Positions 18,104 to 26,321 of a stretch of DNA of 64,000 nucleotides are shown here, piece after piece (position 1 is the first letter of the stretch; every line of letters starts with the position of its first letter). The translations under genes and the position numbers were made by a program. This DNA is from Clostridia bacterium. GTDB lineage: Bacteria; Bacillota; Clostridia; Oscillospirales; Acutalibacteraceae. Location: positions 23,930 through 87,929 of the forward strand of contig JAKSQX010000002.1 of the NCBI GenBank assembly GCA_024403955.1, read 5' to 3'. Under the pieces are notes generated by a model. It made no database searches. It saw nothing but the letters and a program-made list of their open reading frames with translations, and was not told the DNA's origin.

Positions 18104-20515
18104 TTACTCTAGATTACAGAGAAGAACGTATTTACAATCATCTTCAGCAATATCCTTGTATTTCATCTTCACAAAGGAGAGATAACAAGGGATATCTCCC
18201 TTGTTAAATTTAACCGTAGTTTTAATTGTTAAAGGTCCTGATGATGAATCTTTAAGTTGCTCTTTAATATATTCCGGATTAAAGAAATTCTGTACCTTTT
18301 CTACATCATCCTTAATAATCATCTTTGGAATAAAGCATTCACGCAACCAAGAAATATCGCCCCTTACTGGCTGGTCTTTGAGATCATCATCACAGTAGAT
18401 TTGAATGAAGTTATTTACATTGAGATCAAATTCATAGATGAATGAGCAGACATTTGACATAGCAAGTTTAATCGTCTCCTCAGCGGCCTTCTGATTGTTT
18501 TCTTCAGAGCCAACAGCATTCATCATCTCAACATAGATAAGAGCTCTAAAATCGTTGTGATTAGGATTTGGGTCAAGTCGAGAAATTGTCATCTTCGCCC
18601 ACTCATAGTCCTTAGACTTTTTAAGTTTAATACGAAGTTCGGTGATAATCTTTGGTTCATTCTGATAGAAGGTGGACATTACAGATACCGTTGAGCAACG
18701 TCCGAGCACAGATTTCACATCATCTGGATGAACAAACTTATCAACAATACCCGATAGCACCTCATCAAAGTTCTCACCCTTAAGTGATGCGTCCTCTCCA
18801 AATCTCTTATCAGAGACATTTATAAACTCATAGTTTCCAGTGTCGTAGTCAACCTCAATGAGCATACCATCAAGCATGCCTATAAGTGCTACATACTTAG
18901 CAACAGCGTCCTTGTCTGAATCGCTCACAGATATGCCTCTGGACTTTCGAAGCTCTGTTGGAATCTCTTTACGTCTATTGCCCTCAAGAAGGTTAGTAAA
19001 ACGTGCATGAGGGATTGGTTCAGAGTATACATAACCCTGGATAATATCGCAGCCGATTTCCCTTAGAAATGCAACCTGTGCCCAGTTCTCAATACCCTCT
19101 GCAACCGTCTTCATCTCAAGTGCACGAGACATGTTAATAACGCTGGAGATAAGTGCCTTATCACGGGTCAAGTTCTCACTGTCATCGAAGAACAACTTGT
19201 CAAGTTTCAAGGTATCCATTGGAAGGTTCTTCAAAATGTTAAGTGAAGAATAACCGGAACCGAAGTCGTCGATTGAGCAAGTGAAACCTGCGGATTTAAG
19301 GCTTGTAACAATCTTTCTAAGGATTGCAAGATTTTCAAATACGATACTCTCTGTGAATTCAAGTTCAAGAAGTCCATCAGGGATGTTGTACTTCTCTTTA
19401 ATCTTTGTGTAATGCTTTACAAAGTCGATTCTATAGAACTGAAGTCTTGATACATTGACAGAGATTGGAACGACCTTTACGCCCTCATCAATCCACTCTC
19501 TAATGTTCTTACAGACAGTTTCAAAAATATACTGGTCAAGGTTGATGATAAAGCCGTTCTGTTCAAATAATGGAATAAACTTACCAGGTGACATGAAACC
19601 TGTCTCTGGGCTATCCCAACGAACGAGTGCCTCCGCACCTACAATCTCACCAGTCGATACCTGATACTTTGGCTGGAAGAAGGCTTTAAACTCTCCGTTT
19701 GAGAGAGCGCTCTCCATGCGCCTTTCAAGTTCCTTCTCAGCGATAACGCGCTCACGAATCTCCTCAGTATAAAAGGCGATATGGTACTCCGTACTGCCTT
19801 TTATTGACTTCTGAGCCATGTTCGCGCGGTCAATCATCTCACTGATTGTGAGTGTATTCGAATCATCGCCAGTACAATAAATACCTACATAAATCTCTGG
19901 TTTATAGTTCTCACGCTGAATTGGTTCAAACCAGCAGATATCGTCAATAATTGAGTATATGCTTTCAACAAAATCGTTTTTATCTTTATAAGGAATAAGA
20001 GCTGTGTAGTTATCTGCAGAAATACGTGCATAGAGGCCGTCTTTGTCCCCTACTGCTTCGCGAATCTTCTGGGAGATGTACATAAGGAGCTTATCACCAA
20101 TGTCATAACCAAAGGTGTCGTTAATATACTTGAAGTTTTGAATGTCACCATAAAATACTGCGTAATTAGTCTCACCAGGGTCAGCGACTCTTGCCTGAGC
20201 CTCGCGTAAAAACTTTTCGTAGTTAATACCATTAGTGAGTTTATCAGTATCAATGTACTTGCCGAGATACTTCTCATAATAATGGATGATGGTGTAGATA
20301 ATTGTGTAAGCTACGGTGAGATAGCCGAAGGTCATAATTGCATAATTTAAAACCTTCTTGTACATAACCGTGGCATGTTCCATGTTGTAGAGTGATAATT
20401 CAGCAACTACAACAGTCAAAGTGCCAATGCAAAGTACAAGTGCAATTATCAAAAATATCTTCAGTCTTCTTACACTTTTTTCTGTTGCAACACCCTTGTT
20501 CCCTTTTTTGTTCAT
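18104..20515 (-). CDS. Membrane GGDEF(degenerate)-EAL protein with C-terminal PAS-like domain
   Basis: This is a predicted cyclic-di-GMP phosphodiesterase. Two membrane helices (about 18-40 and 55-78) precede a GGDEF-fold domain (about 88-255) whose active motif reads SADNY (166-170), so cyclase activity is very unlikely. The EAL domain (about 265-510) keeps EALVRW (E295), SVNVS, ELEFTES, IDDFGSGYSSLN, KLDKLF, VAEGIE and IIQGYVYSEP, the residues needed for metal binding and catalysis. The C-terminal ~200 residues contain a PAS-like fold (FVHPDD...YEWAKMTI). AAGGAGA precedes the start. The divergent neighbour has the same core, suggesting an old duplication. Confidence 0.92.
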   Translation of the reverse strand: MNKKGNKGVATEKSVRRLKIFLIIALVLCIGTLTVVVAELSLYNMEHATVMYKKVLNYAIMTFGYLTVAYTIIYTIIHYYEKYLGKYIDTDKLTNGINYEKFLREAQARVADPGETNYAVFYGDIQNFKYINDTFGYDIGDKLLMYISQKIREAVGDKDGLYARISADNYTALIPYKDKNDFVESIYSIIDDICWFEPIQRENYKPEIYVGIYCTGDDSNTLTISEMIDRANMAQKSIKGSTEYHIAFYTEEIRERVIAEKELERRMESALSNGEFKAFFQPKYQVSTGEIVGAEALVRWDSPETGFMSPGKFIPLFEQNGFIINLDQYIFETVCKNIREWIDEGVKVVPISVNVSRLQFYRIDFVKHYTKIKEKYNIPDGLLELEFTESIVFENLAILRKIVTSLKSAGFTCSIDDFGSGYSSLNILKNLPMDTLKLDKLFFDDSENLTRDKALISSVINMSRALEMKTVAEGIENWAQVAFLREIGCDIIQGYVYSEPIPHARFTNLLEGNRRKEIPTELRKSRGISVSDSDKDAVAKYVALIGMLDGMLIEVDYDTGNYEFINVSDKRFGEDASLKGENFDEVLSGIVDKFVHPDDVKSVLGRCSTVSVMSTFYQNEPKIITELRIKLKKSKDYEWAKMTISRLDPNPNHNDFRALIYVEMMNAVGSEENNQKAAEETIKLAMSNVCSFIYEFDLNVNNFIQIYCDDDLKDQPVRGDISWLRECFIPKMIIKDDVEKVQNFFNPEYIKEQLKDSSSGPLTIKTTVKFNKGDIPCYLSFVKMKYKDIAEDDCKYVLLCNLE

Positions 20516-20577
20516 TGGGCATTCTCCTTAAAAAACACTAAAAACGAAGTCATTTTTTATCAAAATATAACAAAATA

Positions 20578-20606
20578 ATTCTACCAAACTCTAAAGTCAA
20601 TGTCAA
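20578..20606 (-). promoter_or_regulatory. Promoter of the left EAL gene
   Basis: On the minus strand a consensus TTGACA (20606-20601) and TAGAAT (20583-20578) are 17 bases apart. Confidence 0.75.
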
Positions 20607-20657
20607 TTTATAATAATAAATATCTTTTATAATAATATAATTTATAGTGTACTTTCA

Positions 20658-20676
20658 TCAACTATGTTGATATAAT
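20658..20676 (+). promoter_or_regulatory. -10 element and adjoining inverted repeat of the right EAL gene
   Basis: TATAAT (20671-20676) directly follows the inverted repeat TCAAC-TAT-GTTGA (20658-20670). The -35 match is weak (TGTACT at 17 bases), so the repeat in the spacer could be a regulator site. Confidence 0.45.
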
Positions 20677-20709
20677 ATATTTGTATTTTTATGTGGAGAG
20701 GTAGTATCT

Positions 20710-23700
20710 ATGCCCGTTAAGAAAAAGATAAAACTCCTAGAGCGTGATAGCATTAGGACCATATTTTTAGCCGCGCTCTTTGTGTTTGCTTACTTTTTAA
20801 TTTTGATTTACACCTACAATAGCTTGACACAGACTGCGCAGAACGACATTGTGAAGGCAACTTCAAATGCCGCAACCAGTCTCTCGAGAATCATTGAGGC
20901 CGACAGGGCTCAAATCGATTCCGTAGCTGCCGAGTTATCTGTAAAAGCTCCTGATCTTAGAGTTGACAACTCATTCTACAATGAGGAAATGATTCAATAC
21001 CTTGCCTCTGTAAAACCAGAAGATAGCGTAATGCTCAGTTTCTTCTACAAGGATGCGAAATTCATAACCTCCCTTGGTCAAAGTGGCGAAATATCAAGCA
21101 TTGATGATTTTGAATCTCATCTCTCTGATTCCGAAGTCTTTACTGCCAATGTTGCAAAGGAAATCAACGGCAACTTCGTTCACTATTATAGAAAGATAGT
21201 GGATGAGAATGGTGAACTCCTTGGATATCTCACGGGCACATATGACTACACAGATACTCTTGCACGTTGCTACTCCACATCAAGCGACATCAAAGATCTC
21301 CACGACGTTATCTTTAATTCAAACGGGCAGATAATTGTATGTTCAAATACCGAAGGTTCACAACTCGAGGGCGTTGAAAACCTTTACAAATTCCTTCAGC
21401 ACAACAAATACGGTGGAACACTTCCAGATGCTAAGAATCCACTTAATACCGCTGTAGTAAATACATACGTCTCAGATACTTATAAGTACGTTGTTGCTAT
21501 CTCTCCTGTAAATGGCGTTAACGATATCTACATCGCTCATATTATGCCATCAAGCGCAATGTACGCAGATACAGGCAAGCTCATCTTATTCATGATCCTT
21601 GCTACATTCCTATTCTTCTTTGTTCTTGTTGTCATCGCATACCGTTACTACAAGAACATCACTGAGACATCTAACCGTATCAAGTCAATTGCATTTACCG
21701 ATCCTCTTACTGGTTATGCAAACTACGCTAAATTCAAAGAGGACGTTGAAGCCCTATTAAAGGAAGACCCCGAAAAGAAACGTTACATGGGTTGTCTTGA
21801 CCTCGTAGGTTTCCGTTACATCAACGATGCTTTCGGTTACGATGCAGGTGATGAGATCCTCATCCAGGTTACTCATGAGATTAATGACCTTCTTGATAGA
21901 GATGGCGAACTCTTTGCACGTCTCTCAGGTGATAAATATGTAATCCTCACATCTCGTGATTTCAGCGATATCGACAACGAGATGTTTATCAACAAACTTT
22001 CAGACCGTATCAGTTCAATCGGACCTCTTGCTAAATCACATATCCGACTTGAGGTTCAGATGGGCTTCTATGAGATTAGGCCAGAGGACATCAATGACCT
22101 CTCTGTAAACGCTCTCTACGACCGTTGTCTCATGGCTCTTCTCACAATTGAACACACAGATTCTGGCGTTGCGCTTTACGACGAATCTATCTACAATGAG
22201 CAGCTCGAGCGTAAGGACATTGAGTCCCGCATGCACCAAGCTCTTAAAGATGGTGAATTCCGCGTATACGTTCAGCCTAAATATAGAACTAACAACGGAA
22301 AACTTGCTGCCGGTGAGGCTCTCATTCGTTGGGTTGATCCTAACAAGGGCATCGTCCCTCCTATCAAGTTCATCCCACTCTTCGAGCAGAACCGTTTTGT
22401 TCACGATATAGACCTCTACGTTATGGAGGTTATCTCCAGATTCCAGAGAATGCGTCTCAACGAGGGACTCCCTGTTGTACCTATCTCACTCAACATCTCA
22501 CCTGTTGAAATTACAATGCCTGGATTCCGTGATTCCTACATCAGCATTAAAGAAAAGTATGACATCCCTGACAAACTCATTGAGCTCGAGTTTACGGAAG
22601 GTATCTTCTTTGATAATGAAGTACTCTTCAAAGACGTTATCACAGACTTCCACAACCACGGCTTCACATGCTCAATGGATGACTTTGGTTCAGGTTATTC
22701 ATCACTTAACATTCTTAAAGACTTGCCAGTTGATACACTTAAACTCGACAAGCTCTTCTTCAGAGAGAGTGACAACACAGCACGCGACCGTTCAATCATC
22801 CGTTCAGTTGTTGCTATGGCCCGCTCCCTCAACATTAAAACTGTAGCCGAAGGTGTTGAGACTCTCGACGTAGTAGACTTCCTTAAACTCATCGGTTGTA
22901 CACTTATCCAGGGTTATATCTACTCAAAGCCTCTTCCACTTACAGAGTTCGAAGAGAAACTCAACACTGAGAGCATCGACACAGATGATGAATTTGAACT
23001 TGACTTCGATAAATTCGAAGTAGTTCCACTCGACATGCCTCTCGCAAACAGTATCGACGATACTCTTCGTAGAACATATGCAGCTATCCTTGAGATTAAC
23101 GCAGGTGGCAACCTCTATCATATGTACTACCCTGGCGATAGTGATGTAAAATTTGATGTTGTCCCAGAACGTGGCTTCTATGCTAGCTTCTGTGATGACA
23201 TCATTCCTAAATATGTTCATCCTAAGGATCTTGAGCACATCAAGAACATATTGAACCCTATAAACCTCACTGCTCATTTCAAGAAGAACAAAGAGCTCGA
23301 TGTTGAGTATAGGCATATGCGTAAAGATGGCTCATACTCCTGGATGAAACTTCACGTTATCAAAGCTTCCGGTGGTCGCTCAGACAGCCAAATCTTCTTC
23401 GGTTACTTCAATGTAATCGATGATTACAAAGAAACTGAAGAGAGCTTGAATGTAGCTCAAAACCGTTTCTCGGCTGCATACAACAACTTGAACGGTGTTG
23501 TATTCGAGCTTGATATCAATACTGGTAAATGTGATGTACTTGAAACTCACTCAAATCTTCTCGCAGCAGTAAAAGATGTTCACGAGTATGACCAGCTCTT
23601 TGGATTCATTATGGAGCTTCTCCTCCATCCTGATTACAAGCAGACTCTCTTGAACTACTGCACACTTGATTATCTTCGTTCTCACTTCACCACAAGTGCG

Positions 23701-24690
23701 AACCAGCCTTCACATACAGTTGAAGTTCAGGCTAAGCCTTCAAGAAAAGTTAGCAGATACAACTTCTATCGTGCTACATTCTCCGCACAGGCTGACCCTA
23801 ACAAGATTCTTCTCACTGTCGAAGATATTACAGAAATCAAGGCAAAGGAAGCTGCTACTTCTCTCCGCAATCAGATTACAGATGCTGCATTTGCTAATAC
23901 ATATGAACGAATCAGTATCATCAATCTTGATAAAGACTTGTTCACATTGGCTGTATACCCTGTATCCGGAAGACGCAAAGCTAATATCACCGAAGGTAAG
24001 TACTCACTTAGCTTCAACAATATGTTGGATACATTGCTTTATCCTGACGATCGTGAGAATGCCATTCAAATGACTTCTCTTGAAAGCCTCACAACTTTCT
24101 ATGAGGACACAACAACAAACGAGTTTAAGGCAATCTTTAGAGAGAAAGCTCCTGACAGTGACACCCGCTACGAGTGGAAAGAATCTCTTATTATTTCTGC
24201 CCCACACGAGTATGGACAGGATCGCTTAGTCTATGTTTTTGTTAGAAACATCGATGACATTCGCACAACCGAGCAGAATCTCAATGAGTTTGCACACAGA
24301 CTTAGCTACTCACTTGCTATGTTTGATTATGCGTACTCTGTAGACTGCAACACAGAGAAGGTTGAGATTATCGGTGGCCTCAAATTTGATACTGATATCT
24401 TTGGACAAGAGGACATCACATATCAGGATGTTTCAACCATCGTAAAGAACTCAGTAATTGCCGAGTCAGATCAGGCTTCATTTAGACGCCTCTCCTACCT
24501 CGACGAACTCTCTGAGCACTTTAAGACACATCAGGCAACCCTCACAAAATCATTTAAGTCAATTGAAAGCGACAATAAGATTGTTGAAATCACAATCATC
24601 TATGGCGCAAGAGAAGAAAAACTTACTTTCTTCGTACGCCAGCTCGATAAGAACATCTTTTCGACTGATAGCTATGAGGGCAACAACTAA
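20710..24690 (+). CDS. Large CACHE-GGDEF(degenerate)-EAL-PAS signalling protein
   Basis: This 1326-residue membrane sensor is predicted to degrade cyclic-di-GMP. A helix at about 17-37 and another at about 290-312 bracket an extracellular dCACHE/PDC-like sensor. The GGDEF fold has SGDKY at 406-410 in place of GGDEF, so it is probably not a cyclase. The EAL domain (about 500-750) keeps E536 (EALIRW), SLNIS, ELEFTEG, MDDFGSGYSSLN, KLDKLF, VAEGVE and LIQGYIYSKP. After it come three or more PAS-like segments (about 770-905, 910-1040 and 1050-1320), unusual on the C-terminal side. GAGAGG precedes the ATG. Confidence 0.92.
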   Translation: MPVKKKIKLLERDSIRTIFLAALFVFAYFLILIYTYNSLTQTAQNDIVKATSNAATSLSRIIEADRAQIDSVAAELSVKAPDLRVDNSFYNEEMIQYLASVKPEDSVMLSFFYKDAKFITSLGQSGEISSIDDFESHLSDSEVFTANVAKEINGNFVHYYRKIVDENGELLGYLTGTYDYTDTLARCYSTSSDIKDLHDVIFNSNGQIIVCSNTEGSQLEGVENLYKFLQHNKYGGTLPDAKNPLNTAVVNTYVSDTYKYVVAISPVNGVNDIYIAHIMPSSAMYADTGKLILFMILATFLFFFVLVVIAYRYYKNITETSNRIKSIAFTDPLTGYANYAKFKEDVEALLKEDPEKKRYMGCLDLVGFRYINDAFGYDAGDEILIQVTHEINDLLDRDGELFARLSGDKYVILTSRDFSDIDNEMFINKLSDRISSIGPLAKSHIRLEVQMGFYEIRPEDINDLSVNALYDRCLMALLTIEHTDSGVALYDESIYNEQLERKDIESRMHQALKDGEFRVYVQPKYRTNNGKLAAGEALIRWVDPNKGIVPPIKFIPLFEQNRFVHDIDLYVMEVISRFQRMRLNEGLPVVPISLNISPVEITMPGFRDSYISIKEKYDIPDKLIELEFTEGIFFDNEVLFKDVITDFHNHGFTCSMDDFGSGYSSLNILKDLPVDTLKLDKLFFRESDNTARDRSIIRSVVAMARSLNIKTVAEGVETLDVVDFLKLIGCTLIQGYIYSKPLPLTEFEEKLNTESIDTDDEFELDFDKFEVVPLDMPLANSIDDTLRRTYAAILEINAGGNLYHMYYPGDSDVKFDVVPERGFYASFCDDIIPKYVHPKDLEHIKNILNPINLTAHFKKNKELDVEYRHMRKDGSYSWMKLHVIKASGGRSDSQIFFGYFNVIDDYKETEESLNVAQNRFSAAYNNLNGVVFELDINTGKCDVLETHSNLLAAVKDVHEYDQLFGFIMELLLHPDYKQTLLNYCTLDYLRSHFTTSANQPSHTVEVQAKPSRKVSRYNFYRATFSAQADPNKILLTVEDITEIKAKEAATSLRNQITDAAFANTYERISIINLDKDLFTLAVYPVSGRRKANITEGKYSLSFNNMLDTLLYPDDRENAIQMTSLESLTTFYEDTTTNEFKAIFREKAPDSDTRYEWKESLIISAPHEYGQDRLVYVFVRNIDDIRTTEQNLNEFAHRLSYSLAMFDYAYSVDCNTEKVEIIGGLKFDTDIFGQEDITYQDVSTIVKNSVIAESDQASFRRLSYLDELSEHFKTHQATLTKSFKSIESDNKIVEITIIYGAREEKLTFFVRQLDKNIFSTDSYEGNN

Positions 24691-24749
24691 TTACACAACT
24701 AATTACTAATTAGTTTATAAAAAATTTATTTATAAGGAGAAATATCACC

Positions 24750-25148
24750 ATGGCAGAAAAGAAAGGCATTATTGCAGAATTTAAAGAGTTTATCTCACGT
24801 GGCAACGTTATGGACCTCGCTGTAGGCGTAGTTATCGGCGGTGCTTTCACAGCAATCGTTAACGCTCTCATCGAAAGCGTTATCAACCCAATCATCACAC
24901 TCATCGCTGGTAAGGCAGATTTTGCTGAACTCACAGTTGGTTTATTCCCAATCGGTGTTCTCATCAGCGCTATTATCAACTTCATTCTCATCTCTCTTGT
25001 AGTATTCCTCATGGTTAAGTTTGTAAACAAGCTTAAGGATAAGACAGAAAAGAAAGCTGAGGAAGAGCCTGCAGAAGAAGAGCCAGCTGCTCCAACAGAG
25101 GCTGAACTCTTAACTGAGATCCGTGATCTCCTTGCAAAGAAGAAATAA
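24750..25148 (+). CDS. mscL: Large-conductance mechanosensitive channel
   Basis: MscL forms a homopentameric membrane pore that opens under tension and releases osmolytes on hypo-osmotic shock. The 132 residues have the N-terminal amphipathic helix (EFKEFISRGNVMDLAVGVVIGGAFTAIVNAL, the conserved first pore helix), an extracellular loop, a second helix (IGVLISAIINFILISLVVFLMVKFVNKL) and an acidic linker leading to a C-terminal bundle helix (EAELLTEIRDLL). AAGGAG precedes the ATG. The larC-like gene starts 19 bases later and may share the transcript. Confidence 0.97.
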   Translation: MAEKKGIIAEFKEFISRGNVMDLAVGVVIGGAFTAIVNALIESVINPIITLIAGKADFAELTVGLFPIGVLISAIINFILISLVVFLMVKFVNKLKDKTEKKAEEEPAEEEPAAPTEAELLTEIRDLLAKKK

Positions 25149-25167
25149 TAGAAACGAGATTTAATTT

Positions 25168-26271
25168 ATGAAGACACTTTATTTTGATTGTGCCTGTGGC
25201 GCTGCCGGCGACATGATTTCGGCTGCCCTCTTCGAACTCATCGAAGACAAAGAGGGCTTCCTTAAGGAAATCAACGGTGCCGGTATACCACACGTCAGTG
25301 TGGAGGCCGTGCCAAGCGTTAAGCAGGGTGTTACCGGCACTCATTTTAAAGTAGAAATAAATGGTGAAGAAGAGGAAGCAGCCACCTTAATCGACGGCAG
25401 CGAAAATGAACCTTCAGCTCTTGAATCAGTTCATAGACACCACCATCATCACCACTCAACACTTGAAGATATCACAGACGTCATCGACTCACTTGATATT
25501 CCTGATAGAGTTCGTATTGACGCCATCAATGTTTATAAACTCATTGCCGAGGCTGAAGGACAGGTTCACGGCGCCACTCCGAGCGAAGTTCACTTCCACG
25601 AAGTTGGCACACTTGACGCGGTTGCAGATGTCATATGCGTCTGCCTCGCTATTAGCAAGCTAAATCCTGACCTCGTCATGGCCTCACCAGTAAACACTGG
25701 CTTCGGCAAAGTTAAGTGTGCCCATGGCATACTCCCAGTGCCAGCTCCTGCAACCGCTCTCCTTCTCCGCGAGGTTCCAATTTACAGTGGAAACGTCGAA
25801 GGTGAACTTTGCACACCTACTGGCGCCGCCCTTATCAAATACTTTGTTTCAAAGTATGGCTCACTCCCTACCATCACAATGGAAAAGATTGGCTACGGTA
25901 TGGGCACCAAGGACTTTGAGATTCCAAACTGCGTTCGCGCAATCATCGGTGAGACTGAAGTTGTTATAGACGAGGCCCCACTCAAGATTCGCCATCCAGT
26001 TTCTCACACTGAGGAGCAGAAGAAGATTATCATGAATCGTCTCTCCCGTGTTATTGGACATCTCGAGTCAATCAAGCGCATGGTTGAGGACAACCGTGAT
26101 GCTGATGACATACTCATTCAGCTCTCCGCAGTTGAATCATCGATCAACTCGGTTAGCCGCGTCATCATCAAGTCGCACTTCAAGCATGCTATCAATCACG
26201 CCGTCGGTTCCGGCAAAGAAGAAGACCTCGAATCCGTCTACGGCCTAATTGACAAATTCTTAAAGAAATAA
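25168..26271 (+). CDS. LarC N-terminal domain fused to a CsoR/RcnR-like domain
   Basis: Residues 1 to about 270 are the LarC (DUF111) nickel-insertion domain that helps make the nickel-pincer nucleotide of lactate racemase-type enzymes: FDCACGAAGDM start, a His run (89, 91-96), EVHFHEVGTLDAVADVICV and GYGMGTKDF. The normal LarC C-terminal domain is missing. Instead residues ~281-367 match the CsoR/RcnR/FrmR (DUF156) fold: IIMNRLSRVIGHLESIKRMVED...ILIQLSAVESSINSV. The helix-2 ligand Cys is Ala312; His337 is kept; the second CsoR Cys is Ala341. No larA, larB or larE is in the window. The frame is continuous, so this is not a frameshift artefact. The ribosome site is weak. Confidence 0.88.
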   Translation: MKTLYFDCACGAAGDMISAALFELIEDKEGFLKEINGAGIPHVSVEAVPSVKQGVTGTHFKVEINGEEEEAATLIDGSENEPSALESVHRHHHHHHSTLEDITDVIDSLDIPDRVRIDAINVYKLIAEAEGQVHGATPSEVHFHEVGTLDAVADVICVCLAISKLNPDLVMASPVNTGFGKVKCAHGILPVPAPATALLLREVPIYSGNVEGELCTPTGAALIKYFVSKYGSLPTITMEKIGYGMGTKDFEIPNCVRAIIGETEVVIDEAPLKIRHPVSHTEEQKKIIMNRLSRVIGHLESIKRMVEDNRDADDILIQLSAVESSINSVSRVIIKSHFKHAINHAVGSGKEEDLESVYGLIDKFLKK

Positions 26272-26273
26272 GA

Positions 26274-26304
26274 AAAGCCACTAGCAACAACTGCTAGTGG
26301 CTTT
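26274..26304. terminator. Bidirectional terminator after the larC fusion gene
   Basis: AAAGCCACTAGCA and TGCTAGTGGCTTT form a perfect 13-bp stem with T-rich flanks on both strands. It serves the convergent genes ending at 26271 (+) and 26322 (-). Confidence 0.9.
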
Positions 26305-26321
26305 AATTTTATTCTAATATC

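Noticed and set aside
25435..25455. Six-histidine run in the LarC-like gene as a cloning tag or vector artefact
   Set aside because: It lies inside the LarC domain where natural LarC proteins carry His-rich nickel-binding stretches, and the flanking sequence is native.
25980..26271. CsoR-like end of the larC gene as a frameshift product of two separate genes
   Set aside because: One uninterrupted frame covers both domains, and the CsoR part begins and ends at natural domain limits with no internal start signal.
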